Assembly (NCBI RefSeq): GCF_004197395.1
Contig: NZ_SELS01000040.1
Coordinates: 1 to 64,000 of the forward strand
DNA length: 64,000 nt
Reading direction: 5' to 3'
DNA from: Paraburkholderia sp. UYCP14C
GTDB lineage: Bacteria; Pseudomonadota; Gammaproteobacteria; Burkholderiales; Burkholderiaceae
The notes beneath the pieces were generated by a model. The model did no database searches, was not told where the DNA came from, and saw only the letters and a program-made list of their open reading frames with translations. Shown here piece by piece: positions 17,928 through 26,420 of this stretch. The position numbers and the translations under genes are program-made. Each line of letters starts with the position of its first letter. The stretch's first letter is position 1.

Positions 17928-18998
17928 TCACGCGCACTCGTACCAGTTCTTCGAACGGTTGACGATCCGCACGACGAGCAACATGACCGGCACCTCGATC
18001 AGCACGCCCACGACCGTCGCGAGCGCGGCGCCCGAGTTGAAACCGAACAGGCCGATTGCAGTGGCGACGGCCAGTTCGAAGAAGTTCGACGCACCGATCA
18101 GCGCAGACGGGCAGGCAATGTTGTGCTTTTCGCCGACCGCGCGATTGAGCCAGTACGCCAGCGCCGAGTTAAAGAACACCTGGATCAGGATCGGCACGGC
18201 GAGCAGTACGATGACGAGCGGCTGCTTCAGGATCGCTTCACCCTGGAACGCGAACAGCAGCACCAGCGTCGCGAGCAGCGCGGTGATCGACCAGGGGCCG
18301 ATCCTGGCCATTGCAGCATCAAACGCCGCCGCTCCAGCGGCGAGCAGCACCTTGCGCAGAATCTGCGCGAGGATCACGGGAATCACGATGTAAAGCACGA
18401 CCGAGGTGAGCAGCGTGGCCCATGGCACCGTGATCGCCGAGATGCCGAGCAGCAGGCCGACGAGCGGCGCAAACGCGACCACCATGATGCTGTCGTTGAG
18501 TGCCACCTGCGAGAGCGTGAACAGCGGGTCGCCACCGGTCAGGCGGCTCCAGACGAACACCATCGCCGTGCAGGGCGCGGCGGCCAACAGGATCAGCCCG
18601 GCCACATAGCTGTCGAGCTGCGCCGCTGGCAGCATCGGCGCGAACAGCTGCTTGATGAAGAGCCACGCGAGGAACGCCATCGTGAAAGGCTTGACCAGCC
18701 AGTTGACGACGAGCGTGACGCCAATGCCCTTGATGTGCTGACGCACTTCATGCAGCGAGCCAAAGTCGACCTTGATGAGCATCGGGATGATCATCACCCA
18801 GATCAGCAGACCGACCGGCAGATTGACGTGTGCGTATTCCATCCGGCCAATTGCCTGGAATACGCCTGGCAGAACCTGGCCGAGCAGGATGCCTGCGACA
18901 ATGCACAACGCGACCCAGATAGTCAGGTATCGCTCGAAGAAGCTGATGGCCGGTTTCGAAGCGGTCTTGCGCGAAGCCGCGACGTTGGGGGTATTCAT
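17928..18998 (-). CDS. acr3: Arsenite efflux transporter Acr3
   Basis: An inner-membrane carrier of 356 residues with about ten spans, of the Acr3 (bile-acid/arsenite) family rather than ArsB. The family Cys region [29 protein letters not shown] is intact, as are [18 protein letters not shown] at the end and [21 protein letters not shown]. It exports arsenite. ATG 18998 is used; a TTG at 19013 is the longer option. It sits between arsC and arsH. Confidence 0.94.
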   Translation of the reverse strand: MNTPNVAASRKTASKPAISFFERYLTIWVALCIVAGILLGQVLPGVFQAIGRMEYAHVNLPVGLLIWVMIIPMLIKVDFGSLHEVRQHIKGIGVTLVVNWLVKPFTMAFLAWLFIKQLFAPMLPAAQLDSYVAGLILLAAAPCTAMVFVWSRLTGGDPLFTLSQVALNDSIMVVAFAPLVGLLLGISAITVPWATLLTSVVLYIVIPVILAQILRKVLLAAGAAAFDAAMARIGPWSITALLATLVLLFAFQGEAILKQPLVIVLLAVPILIQVFFNSALAYWLNRAVGEKHNIACPSALIGASNFFELAVATAIGLFGFNSGAALATVVGVLIEVPVMLLVVRIVNRSKNWYECA

Positions 18999-19021
18999 GG
19001 GACGACTGGACAAAAAAGGTT

Positions 19022-19516
19022 TCAGCTTTGCAGAATGGCGTCGAGTGCCTGTTGAAGCTCGGCATTCCCGAGCCGCTCCAGGGGCAATTCAAGCAGTTGC
19101 AGCATGCGATAACCGATGGCCTGGCGGGTGAGCTCGAATGCCTGGCGCTTGCCTTCATCACCGCCCGGCGCGTTCGACGGATCGGCGTAGCCCCAGTGGA
19201 CCTTGACCGGGCTTCCTGGCCAGAGCGGGCACTGTTCAGCGGCCGCGCTGTCGCACACCGTAATGACGATGCGCATTTGCGGCGTGCCATTCCGCGCGAA
19301 CTCATCCCAGCTCTTGCTGCGATAGCCTTCCGTATCGATACCCGCGTTCGCCAGTGCTTCGAGCGCGAACGGATTGATGCGGCCGCTCGGGGCGCTGCCG
19401 GCGCTGAACGCGCGTACGTCCTTGCCGAGCTTGCGCGCCCAGTGGTTCAGCATGGCTTCGGAAAGCACGCTGCGCGCGGAATTGTGCGTGCAGAGAATCA
19501 GGACGTTGGTGGGCAT
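19022..19516 (-). CDS. arsC: Arsenate reductase ArsC (low-molecular-weight phosphatase type)
   Basis: A 164-residue cytoplasmic enzyme with the P-loop CTHNSARS near the N-terminus, which holds the nucleophilic Cys and Arg of LMW-phosphatase-like arsenate reductases, and VITVCDSAAAEQCPLWPG with the further redox cysteines. HWGYADPSNAPG carries the acid Asp. It converts arsenate to arsenite for export by the next gene. The start ATG 19516 is 24 bases after the arsI stop. Confidence 0.93.
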   Translation of the reverse strand: MPTNVLILCTHNSARSVLSEAMLNHWARKLGKDVRAFSAGSAPSGRINPFALEALANAGIDTEGYRSKSWDEFARNGTPQMRIVITVCDSAAAEQCPLWPGSPVKVHWGYADPSNAPGGDEGKRQAFELTRQAIGYRMLQLLELPLERLGNAELQQALDAILQS

Positions 19517-19540
19517 GGTGTTATCGGACGCGTTGCGCGA

Positions 19541-20017
19541 TCAGCAGCAGGCCGAACCGGCCGGTTTCACGGGAATGGCAACGGACTTGCCGCTCGGCCC
19601 GCAGCAGGCCGCCGCGCCCGGCGCCGGCACTTCCTGCCGGCTTTCGCCGTAGACCGGGGCGCTCTCGAGGGTATGGAAATGCTCCCAGGCAATCCCTTGC
19701 GGATCGACAATCCAGTGCTTGTCGCTGCGCGCATAGCAGCAGGTCGTTTCGCCCTGGTCGAGCAACGTCATGTCCGCGGCCTGCGCACGCTGCGCGAGTT
19801 CGGCCAGCTCCGCCGTGTCATCCACCTGCAAACCGAGGTGGTCGACACCGACCTTCGTGCCGCGTGTCGAGATCGCGAAGTTCACGCGAGGATCGTCCAG
19901 CATCCATTTCGCGTAGTCCGTTTCGGTGCGTGTCGGCTCTGCGCCGAACAACTTCGAATAGAACGCGACACTAGTTGCGATGTCGTTCACGCGAACATGA
20001 ATGTGGAACCGCTTCAT
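19541..20017 (-). CDS. arsI: ArsI/CadI-type VOC metalloenzyme
   Basis: A 158-residue glyoxalase-fold protein. HIHVRVNDIATSVAFYSKLFG is the first VOC module with its metal His, VDHLGLQVDD supplies the second, and TTCCYARSDKHWIVDPQG carries the vicinal Cys pair that binds trivalent arsenic in ArsI C-As lyases. The tail is Cys-rich (AAACCG...SACC). ArsI cleaves methylarsenite; CadI proteins of the same family bind cadmium. Position in the operon favours ArsI. Confidence 0.85.
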   Translation of the reverse strand: MKRFHIHVRVNDIATSVAFYSKLFGAEPTRTETDYAKWMLDDPRVNFAISTRGTKVGVDHLGLQVDDTAELAELAQRAQAADMTLLDQGETTCCYARSDKHWIVDPQGIAWEHFHTLESAPVYGESRQEVPAPGAAACCGPSGKSVAIPVKPAGSACC

Positions 20018-20029
20018 GATGGCTCTCCG

Positions 20030-20353
20030 TCAGCATTGGCATGAATTTGCGCCCGGCGTGAGGCAGGCCTGCCCCTGGCAGCAGTTCTCGGTCAGAAAGC
20101 CGAGGACCGCGTTCATCTGCTCGTAGGCAGCCCGGTAGATCAGGCTGCGCCCGTCGCGCTCCTGCGTGACCAGCCCGGCGAGCATCAGCTCCTTCAGATG
20201 AAAGGAGAGCGTCGCGTTGGGCACATCCAGCTGTGTCGCCATGGCGCCGGGTGTCAATCCGGCCGGCCCGGCGACAACCAGCATCCGGAACACGCTCAGG
20301 CGCAGGTCGTGGGCGAGCGCCGCCAACGCGCGGATGATGTCTGTCTGTTCCAT
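20030..20353 (-). CDS. arsR: Arsenic-responsive repressor ArsR
   Basis: A 107-residue winged-helix repressor (LTPGAMATQLDVPNATLSFHLKELMLAGLV). The classical metal motif in the recognition helix is not seen. Cysteines instead cluster at the C-terminus (ENCCQGQAC and NSCQC), suggesting a C-terminal arsenite site as in the Acidithiobacillus/Corynebacterium-type variants. First gene of the operon. Its start codon lies inside a 32-bp perfect palindrome that is surely its operator. Confidence 0.93.
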   Translation of the reverse strand: MEQTDIIRALAALAHDLRLSVFRMLVVAGPAGLTPGAMATQLDVPNATLSFHLKELMLAGLVTQERDGRSLIYRAAYEQMNAVLGFLTENCCQGQACLTPGANSCQC

Positions 20354-20396
20354 ATTTCGAATATATTCGAAATATGGAATTCCCGCAAGGAAAATA
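20348..20396 (-). promoter_or_regulatory. Promoter and operator of the arsenic operon
   Basis: Positions 20348-20379 form a perfect 32-bp palindrome with half-site TTCCATATTTCGAATA. On the minus strand a -35-like TTGCGG and a -10-like TATATT are separated by 17 bases, the -10 lying within the palindrome. Only six bases separate TATATT from the arsR ATG, so the transcript would begin at or next to the start codon. Binding of ArsR here would block the polymerase directly. Confidence 0.8.
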
Positions 20397-20449
20397 AGGC
20401 CTCGCAGGCTTGTGCGACGCTACCCGCTTCTATCGAATAGCCGACTACG

Positions 20450-22951
20450 TCACGACCCCAGAGCCGGGCATTCGCGGTGCAGCAGCCGAACGGTATCCGC
20501 CATCACGTTCCTGAGTTCACACAACCAGTTTTCGTCCGATGGCCACCGGTGTTCGTTCGCTACCGGCACATAGAGCCGCCTTACCAGTCGGTGCAGCGCC
20601 GCTCCACCAATGTTTGCGCTTACGCCAAGCAGCGAATGCAACGCTTCATGGGCGTCGCCCAGGTCGTTCGACACAAGGCTTGCGTCGAGCCGGGCGATTA
20701 GAGGATCAAGCGTCAGAAGATAGTCGCCCACCAACTCGACGAGCAAGCCGTCGCGTTTCAACTCCTGAAGGCGATCGATGTCGAGGAGATTTTCACTTTG
20801 AACTGCCGGGGCGTGGACTTTTCCGTCTGCGTCGTCCGCAGCGTCCGGCGTCGCAACGGGCCACCGCAGATCGGTCATGCCAGAACAAACATGCTGACTC
20901 AGCTTCTCGAAAAGGACCGCGCCCCGGACCGGCTTTGTCATGACATCGTTCATTCCTGCGTTGAACGCAGATTCCACCGTGACCGCATCCGAGTACCCCG
21001 TCAGTGCGATGACCGGTATTGCGGACATATCACTTGAATAGGAACGGATCGCCCGGGTGGTTTCCAAACCACTGAGGCCCGGCATGTTCAGGTCCAGCAA
21101 TATGACGTCGCATCGCTGCCCGCCGGCGATCATATCAAGCACCTCCTGGCCGTGATTCGCCTCGATCACCTTGATGCCGTACTTCTCCAGCCAGCCTCGT
21201 GCAATGCGCCGACCGACCTCGTCGTCATCCGCGAGGATAGCCGTCTTGCCCGCCAACACGTCGTCAGCAACACTCGAGCGGTCAAGACATGATCGCAACG
21301 CGCGGACAAGATCAGCGTGTTTGCACGGCTTGGAGATCATTCCGGACATGCCCGATCTCTCGATCTTCATGCGCACGAGATGCGACGGTTCGCTGGTACA
21401 GGCGAGGACCGGTACCGACTGGTGGCCTGCGACCACCCCGCTACGAATCAATCGCGTTGCAGCATACCCGTCGAGCACGGGCATCCTCAAATCCATCACC
21501 ACGAGGTCGTAGCGGGTCGCCCGCATGCGGTCGATCGCATATTGACCGTCGTGCGCCTCGTCGATCTCCATCCCGAGACCAGTCAGTTGCCGGCGTATCG
21601 CCATGCGCTGCGTGGAGTCGTCGTCGACGATCAGTAGCCGCTTACCCGCAAAGATCGCGAGAGAGTCTCGTGTTGATACTTGAGCACGCTCGTCCTCCTC
21701 GGCTGATGCGGTTTGCGGGAATCGGAGGGTAAACCGGCTCCCCTCGCCTTCGACCGAATCGCAAGAAATATCTCCATTGAACGCCGCGATGACCCGTTTG
21801 CAGTAAGCGAGCCCCAGGCCCGTACCACCCGCTTTGCCCGATGTCTGGAACGAGTCGAACAGACGCGGCAATACTGATTGCGGGATGCCCGGTCCGGTAT
21901 CACTGACAATGACATGACCCGCCTGCACAGTCACGACGACCTTCATTCCACGATGGAGGCGGTGGTAATAAAGGGCATTCTTCAAGAGGTTGAACAGGAC
22001 GAAAATAAAAAGCGTCTCGTCGCCGCGGAACACGAAGTCCTCGACGACCGAAAGCGACACGATCGCGCGCTCTTCTTCCGTTTCGTACGCATATTCAGCC
22101 AGCGCTTTCTGTACCGCATCGAATGCGTGAATCGGCGCAAATCTGCTGGTATCGATGGACTTGGCGTTCACCTCGTCCAATGTCATCGCAATGACCTGCA
22201 AGCCGCGCTCGACGGCGAGTTGGCCCTGAGACAGAAAAGCATAGAGATCATTGATCTGCTTTCGCGTCAACGGCTGGACGTCAGGGTTCGTCGTAGGCTC
22301 AGGCAGCGCCCGGCTTGCCCCGTCAAGACTGTACTGAATACGACTCAAAGGGGTACGCATTTCGTGCGCGATCGACCCTGCCAGTGCGGTCGCGCCGCGC
22401 AACTTGGCTTCCTGCAATTGTTTTTCGGAAAACTTGAAGAGACTTCCGCCGATTACCACCAGAATGACTGTCGGCAATCTGGCAACATAATCCAAAGGCA
22501 AATAAGTCTGATCCGTTGTCGCCAGGTAAAGCGCCACTCCCAAGCCTGTCCCAAGGCACAACATGGTGACCGTATTGCGCCAGTCGGTCAGCAATACGAG
22601 AAAGAAGACCGCCATGAAACTATCTGCGATGAATACGAGATTGCCGTGATTCTTCAGTGTCATGAACACATGGAAGAACGGTAGACAGTAAAGCACCACC
22701 GCGTACGACCAGGCGAAGTAGTATTTCCTCAGTCGGGCGGGCCAGTACTCACGTATCACCACTGCCGCACACGAAGCCGACGCAATCAACCTCATGCCCA
22801 GATTGTCGTACGGTTGCGGAAGAACAAATCTATAGATCAGATAGAAAAGCGGGTACCCGATAGCGCCCACTAATCCGGCATATCTAAGAATTCCTTTCCT
22901 GTAATTACAGTAGTCCTCGTAACTGCCAAATAGCTTGCGTAGATAGTTCAT
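20450..22951 (-). CDS. CqsS-like hybrid sensor histidine kinase with two receiver domains and Hpt
   Basis: An 833-residue membrane sensor. Six hydrophobic segments (about residues 22-44, 51-70, 78-99, 104-124, 126-146, 158-175) resemble the receptor module of the quorum-sensing kinases CqsS/LqsS/JqsK, including GYPLFYLIYRFVLPQPYDNLGMR and YCLPFFHVFMTLKN. Then come the His box SIAHEMRTPLS (H196), the ATPase domain (N325 in NLLKNALYYH, DTGPGIP, GGTGLGLAYC), receiver 1 (D487 in VVMDLRMP), receiver 2 (D620 in ILLDLNMP) and a C-terminal Hpt with H772 in ALHSLLGVSANIGG. All phospho-sites are present. It follows the diiron oxidase and acyltransferase genes on the same strand; no CqsA-type synthase is nearby, so the ligand may be made by those two enzymes. 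Confidence 0.88.
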   Translation of the reverse strand: MNYLRKLFGSYEDYCNYRKGILRYAGLVGAIGYPLFYLIYRFVLPQPYDNLGMRLIASASCAAVVIREYWPARLRKYYFAWSYAVVLYCLPFFHVFMTLKNHGNLVFIADSFMAVFFLVLLTDWRNTVTMLCLGTGLGVALYLATTDQTYLPLDYVARLPTVILVVIGGSLFKFSEKQLQEAKLRGATALAGSIAHEMRTPLSRIQYSLDGASRALPEPTTNPDVQPLTRKQINDLYAFLSQGQLAVERGLQVIAMTLDEVNAKSIDTSRFAPIHAFDAVQKALAEYAYETEEERAIVSLSVVEDFVFRGDETLFIFVLFNLLKNALYYHRLHRGMKVVVTVQAGHVIVSDTGPGIPQSVLPRLFDSFQTSGKAGGTGLGLAYCKRVIAAFNGDISCDSVEGEGSRFTLRFPQTASAEEDERAQVSTRDSLAIFAGKRLLIVDDDSTQRMAIRRQLTGLGMEIDEAHDGQYAIDRMRATRYDLVVMDLRMPVLDGYAATRLIRSGVVAGHQSVPVLACTSEPSHLVRMKIERSGMSGMISKPCKHADLVRALRSCLDRSSVADDVLAGKTAILADDDEVGRRIARGWLEKYGIKVIEANHGQEVLDMIAGGQRCDVILLDLNMPGLSGLETTRAIRSYSSDMSAIPVIALTGYSDAVTVESAFNAGMNDVMTKPVRGAVLFEKLSQHVCSGMTDLRWPVATPDAADDADGKVHAPAVQSENLLDIDRLQELKRDGLLVELVGDYLLTLDPLIARLDASLVSNDLGDAHEALHSLLGVSANIGGAALHRLVRRLYVPVANEHRWPSDENWLCELRNVMADTVRLLHRECPALGS

Positions 22952-23051
22952 GGGGCGTGCACCCGGGAAGATGGCCGGGAAGCAGTCTTGAGGACCTGAG
23001 ATAAATGCGGATTGGGGAGACGCTTTGCTCGGCCGGCGCTCCCCCGCTCGC

Positions 23052-23708
23052 TTATAAGTGTCGCTGCGCGACCTGCTCCAGCATCTGCCCGGTCAGGAAC
23101 AGCGTCGTCTCCGCGGTTGATCGAACCAGCGCCTGGTCCGCAGGTGTCTTTGCGTACCGGTCGATACATTCTTCCACTTGAACGATGTGTTTCTTGTCGA
23201 TCGTGGAATGAGCAACAAAGAAGGACATATTTCTCTCGGACAGAGAGAGGTCGCTGCGAAACTTTCCGAGAACATCGCCGATATGGTGGTACACGCTTTC
23301 AGCCCAGAAACTGTAGCCAAGCCGTGCGATGGGGCCGTACCTGAGCGCCACGAAGTACAAATATCCTATCAACGCCTCGGTTGCAGGAAGGGGCGCGCGT
23401 CCCAGCTGCTCCCTGTCAAGCAGGCCAATACTTTCGAGATCGTGAGCGGCCATGCGCTCGTGCCCGAGTTCTTCTGCCGCGTGCTGATACGCAAACCTCA
23501 GCAGGCCCTCAGGCGCGTTGACGAAAGCCGTGACGGCCTGGTTCATCGAATTATGCTTCGTGTAATGGTGAATCTCGATCATTAAATCGCGATACAACTC
23601 CTTGGTGACCGGTTTCTCCATGACGCGATTCCAGAACCGGCCGCCCCTGATCTGTTCCCAATGCTGATCGACCGTTTGACGCAGTGAGTTAATGAATTCA
23701 TTTTGCAT
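23052..23708 (-). CDS. Haem-oxygenase-like diiron oxidase (iron-containing redox enzyme family)
   Basis: A 218-residue all-helical protein. Candidate metal ligands in order are E45 (MIEIHHYTKHN), the HAAEELGHE box at 76-84, E137 in SFWAESVYHH, and D171/H174 in HSTIDKKHIVQ. This pattern fits the HDO superfamily (UndA, BesC and related N- or C-oxygenases), whose members cleave or hydroxylate amino acids and fatty acids. ATG 23708 has a strong site (AAGGAAG); the open frame extends to 23774 but overlaps the upstream gene. It lies between the acyltransferase (49 bases upstream) and the sensor kinase (100 bases downstream), so it probably modifies the acyltransferase product or supplies its substrate. 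The reaction is unknown. Confidence 0.78.
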   Translation of the reverse strand: MQNEFINSLRQTVDQHWEQIRGGRFWNRVMEKPVTKELYRDLMIEIHHYTKHNSMNQAVTAFVNAPEGLLRFAYQHAAEELGHERMAAHDLESIGLLDREQLGRAPLPATEALIGYLYFVALRYGPIARLGYSFWAESVYHHIGDVLGKFRSDLSLSERNMSFFVAHSTIDKKHIVQVEECIDRYAKTPADQALVRSTAETTLFLTGQMLEQVAQRHL

Positions 23709-23757
23709 CGCTTTTCTTCCTTTATTATGTCTTTCTCGTTTCTCAATCCATACAACG

Positions 23758-24371
23758 TCAAGCGGAAAAACCACCCATCAGGGCTCTCGAGACATCCTCG
23801 ATTGCAGCGTGAATGAGCGTATACGTCTTGTCTGCTCCAGCCAGCGGCACGTTCGTGGCGAGCGCCGAAAACCCGAATCTGCGGTAAAGCCGGCTCAGCA
23901 CATGTGAACAGGAGGCGTGGAAATTCTTGCCAGAAGTGTTTTCATAGACAAAACCCAGCGCCAGCATCATGCATTTCTTTAACTGATCCTGGCCATGTCT
24001 GAACGCGGGGTCAAGTACGAGGCGCCCCACTTCCCAGCTGTCTTCAAGCAGTGATGGATCTATTTTGACGCTTTTGTGCAGCTTTTCTGTCAGCGTCAAG
24101 TCATGCGTCATGGGCACAAAGCGAATTGTGCCGATTAGTTGACCGTCCTGTTCGAACGCCACTGAAAGTCCAATGTCGTCTCTTTTTTTTCGTCACTATG
24201 AAAAAAGGGATTCAGTTGCGCGTGTACAGATAGATCGATCTCTTCGCGCAAACGTTGCACGGCGCCAACGTCAGAGGCGGCTTCCAGGTGCCGCAGAACA
24301 ATCTCTTGTGACCCAAACGAAGGCGGTATGAACGGCAACTGATTTCGTACCTGAAACGTGTCCAGTAGCAT
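23758..24371 (-). pseudogene. Autoinducer/N-acyl-amino-acid synthase-like acyltransferase, frameshifted in A8
   Basis: Two overlapping minus-strand frames form one protein. The first (24371 to 24135) gives MLLDTFQVRNQLPFI...LNPFFHSDEKK and then goes out of frame. The second, ending at 23758, gives VAFEQDGQLIGTIRFVPM...WEVGRLVLDPAFR...LYRRFGFSALATNVPLAG. The switch falls in an eight-A run (24190-24183). One extra A, or a -1 slip at A-AAA-AAA, gives DEKKRDDIGLSVAFEQDG and a continuous product of about 204 residues. The reconstructed protein resembles the FeeM/LuxI-like GNAT acyltransferases that join acyl groups to amino acids. A strong ribosome site (AGGGGAAATCAT) precedes ATG 24371. Whether it is dead, phase-variable, slippage-expressed or a sequencing error cannot be told from one read. 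Confidence 0.7.
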
Positions 24372-25118
24372 ATGATTTCCCCTGTGTTGAAGCGAGAACC
24401 GATAACGCCTCGGTCAGCCGGCGTTCGAAGCACCGCGCAGCGGGATCCTTGTTGAAAAGTCAACTTTGGTTCGCCCGCACATCTGCGCTGATTCCCCACC
24501 GTACCAACGTCAAACACGCCAGATCTGCAACTGATTTGGCTTGAAGCGCATTTTTGTGGATGCAGCCGACATGTTGACAGTTGGAACAATAGCGTGCGGC
24601 CCTGCAAATAGCATCTGTTTTTTAGATGATTAATGCTGATTGCATATTTTTTGTGTGAGATAGCCAACGCGTCTCTCCCGCTGCTCGCTTTACGTCGCGG
24701 GAAGGACCGAACTATATGCAGAGGGCATGCGCATTATCCGGTCTTCTCCCTTTTCCGGGCGAACCGGATCAGGGGGAAAGTCCACAGGCGCATGGCGAGC
24801 GCCGCTAGTTCCGTTTGCTGGTACTTGAGACCATTGCCAGGGGCCGCTGTTCGACGCGCTCGACCGGCAAACGGCGCTTGAACTGGGACATCCCGCGCAA
24901 GATCGATGTGCGCGAAGCGATCGCCGATATCCGTGCGACCCATCCGACAAACGGCAATCTCGCATCGACGCAGAAACAGCACTAGCTAAAAGGGGCGCCC
25001 ATTCGTCGAATGGACGCCCCTAACTCGTTCGTGCCCACCCACCTCATCTGGGTCAAGTCAGCGCTCGCATTGCGACTCGCCGGGAGGCCGGCCGATCAAG
25101 ACCCGCGTCAGCGTTACA
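24372..25118. other. Long intergenic region, AT-rich at its left part
   Basis: About 750 bases with no gene I can support. The part next to the acyltransferase (24372-24660) is visibly richer in A and T than the surroundings and should hold its promoter. Short open frames around 24690-24980 on both strands have no recognisable product; a decayed gene is possible. A terminator hairpin for the right-hand gene is at 24992-25020. Confidence 0.5.
24986..25020 (-). terminator. Rho-independent terminator after the MFS gene
   Basis: On the minus strand GGGGCG (25020-25015) pairs with CGCCCC (24997-24992), and inside it CCATTCG pairs with CGAATGG around a minimal loop. TTTTAGC follows. It lies about 100 bases after the stop of the MFS gene at 25119. 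Confidence 0.75.
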
Positions 25119-26420
25119 TTACGCCGCATGCTCCATTTCCTGGACAAGCTGCGCCGTACGCGTTTCCTTGACCACGAATAGATAAACGAGCGCAGCCACG
25201 AGTGCGATCGCCGCACTGATCAGGAATGCATCGACGAACGAATGCGTCCGGTCGACGATCACGCCCGTGAGAATCGGCGCGAGCGAGCCGCCGAGATAGC
25301 CGCCGAAATTCTGCATGCCTCCGAGCGATGCCACCAGGCGGCGCGGAGCAGCAACGCCCACGAGCGCCCACGCACCGCCGCTGGCGAGATTCAGGAAAAA
25401 CATCGCCAGGCACAGATACATCACGGCCATCGTGGTAGAGGGTGTATAGGCGGCCGGCACTGTAAACGACGCCGCGCCAACCAGGCCAATGCAGACCGGC
25501 CACTTGCGGCTGTTCACCGGTGAAATGCCTCGCCGCGCGATAAAGTCCGCGAAAAAGCCGCTCGAACACATGCCCAGCACGCCGAACACATACGGAATGG
25601 CGACCACCCAGCCGGTGCGGGCGATACTCAGATGGCGCTCGTGCTCGAGATACGCGGGCAGCCAGGTCACATACAGCCAGATCATATAGATCACGCCCAT
25701 AAAGCCCAGCACCATTCCCCAGGTGTTACGCTGGCGGAACAGACTAGCCCATTCGGACAGACGCACCGCATGCGACGTGAATGGAGCATTCTCGCCCTCG
25801 TCGAGGTGTGCGGCCTCCTCATCCGTCAGTTCGACTTCGGCCCGGTTGCGATAAAAAGCGATCCAGCCGAGCGCAATGACGATCCCGATGGCGCCCATCA
25901 CGACGAACATCTGGCGCCAGCCGAACGACAGCATCAACGCGGTCAGGATCGGCGGTCCAAGCATCGGGCCGATCGCGCTCGACGACTGGTAAATGCCGGT
26001 CGGGCCGCCACGCTCGCGAGCGGCGAACCATTCGCTGATGACCTTGACGCCGGCCGGAAACAGCGGCGCTTCGCAAACGCCAAGGACAAGCCGCGAATAG
26101 AAAAACTGGTTCAAGGTTTGAATGAAGCCGCCTGCAAATTGCGCGGTGGACCAGAGCAAAATTCCAAGGCCGAGCACGACTCGCGAACCAAAGCGGTCGA
26201 GCAACGCCCCCACCGGCAACTGTGCGAACGCATAGGCCAGCGAGAACCCGGACAACAGCAAACCCATCTGCGACGCGGACAGGCCGAGTTCCTGGCTGAT
26301 CGAATGGTTGGCGATCGACAGCGTGCTGCGATCGAAATAGTTGACAGTACCGGCCAGCGTCAGAAAAGCTATGGCCAGGATCTGCGTGCGCTTCAAGCGC
26401 CCGCTCTTCGGGTAACGCAT
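25119..26420 (-). CDS. MFS transporter, anion:cation symporter (hexuronate/glucarate) type
   Basis: An inner-membrane carrier of 433 residues with about twelve spans. TVNYFDRSTLSIAN near the start, LPVGALLDRFGSR in the cytoplasmic loop 2-3 and SEWFAARERGGPTGIYQSSSAIGPMLGPP are typical of the ACS family that imports sugar acids such as glucarate, galactonate or hexuronates. The ligand cannot be fixed. The start ATG 26420 has a strong site (AAGGAGATTTGAC). It stands alone with its own terminator. A porin gene of the same direction lies upstream. Confidence 0.85.
   Translation of the reverse strand: MRYPKSGRLKRTQILAIAFLTLAGTVNYFDRSTLSIANHSISQELGLSASQMGLLLSGFSLAYAFAQLPVGALLDRFGSRVVLGLGILLWSTAQFAGGFIQTLNQFFYSRLVLGVCEAPLFPAGVKVISEWFAARERGGPTGIYQSSSAIGPMLGPPILTALMLSFGWRQMFVVMGAIGIVIALGWIAFYRNRAEVELTDEEAAHLDEGENAPFTSHAVRLSEWASLFRQRNTWGMVLGFMGVIYMIWLYVTWLPAYLEHERHLSIARTGWVVAIPYVFGVLGMCSSGFFADFIARRGISPVNSRKWPVCIGLVGAASFTVPAAYTPSTTMAVMYLCLAMFFLNLASGGAWALVGVAAPRRLVASLGGMQNFGGYLGGSLAPILTGVIVDRTHSFVDAFLISAAIALVAALVYLFVVKETRTAQLVQEMEHAA

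Noticed and set aside
24633-24982. Short frames on both strands between acyltransferase and MFS genes
   Set aside because: None shows a conserved-looking product or ribosome site; a decayed gene is possible but not demonstrable.
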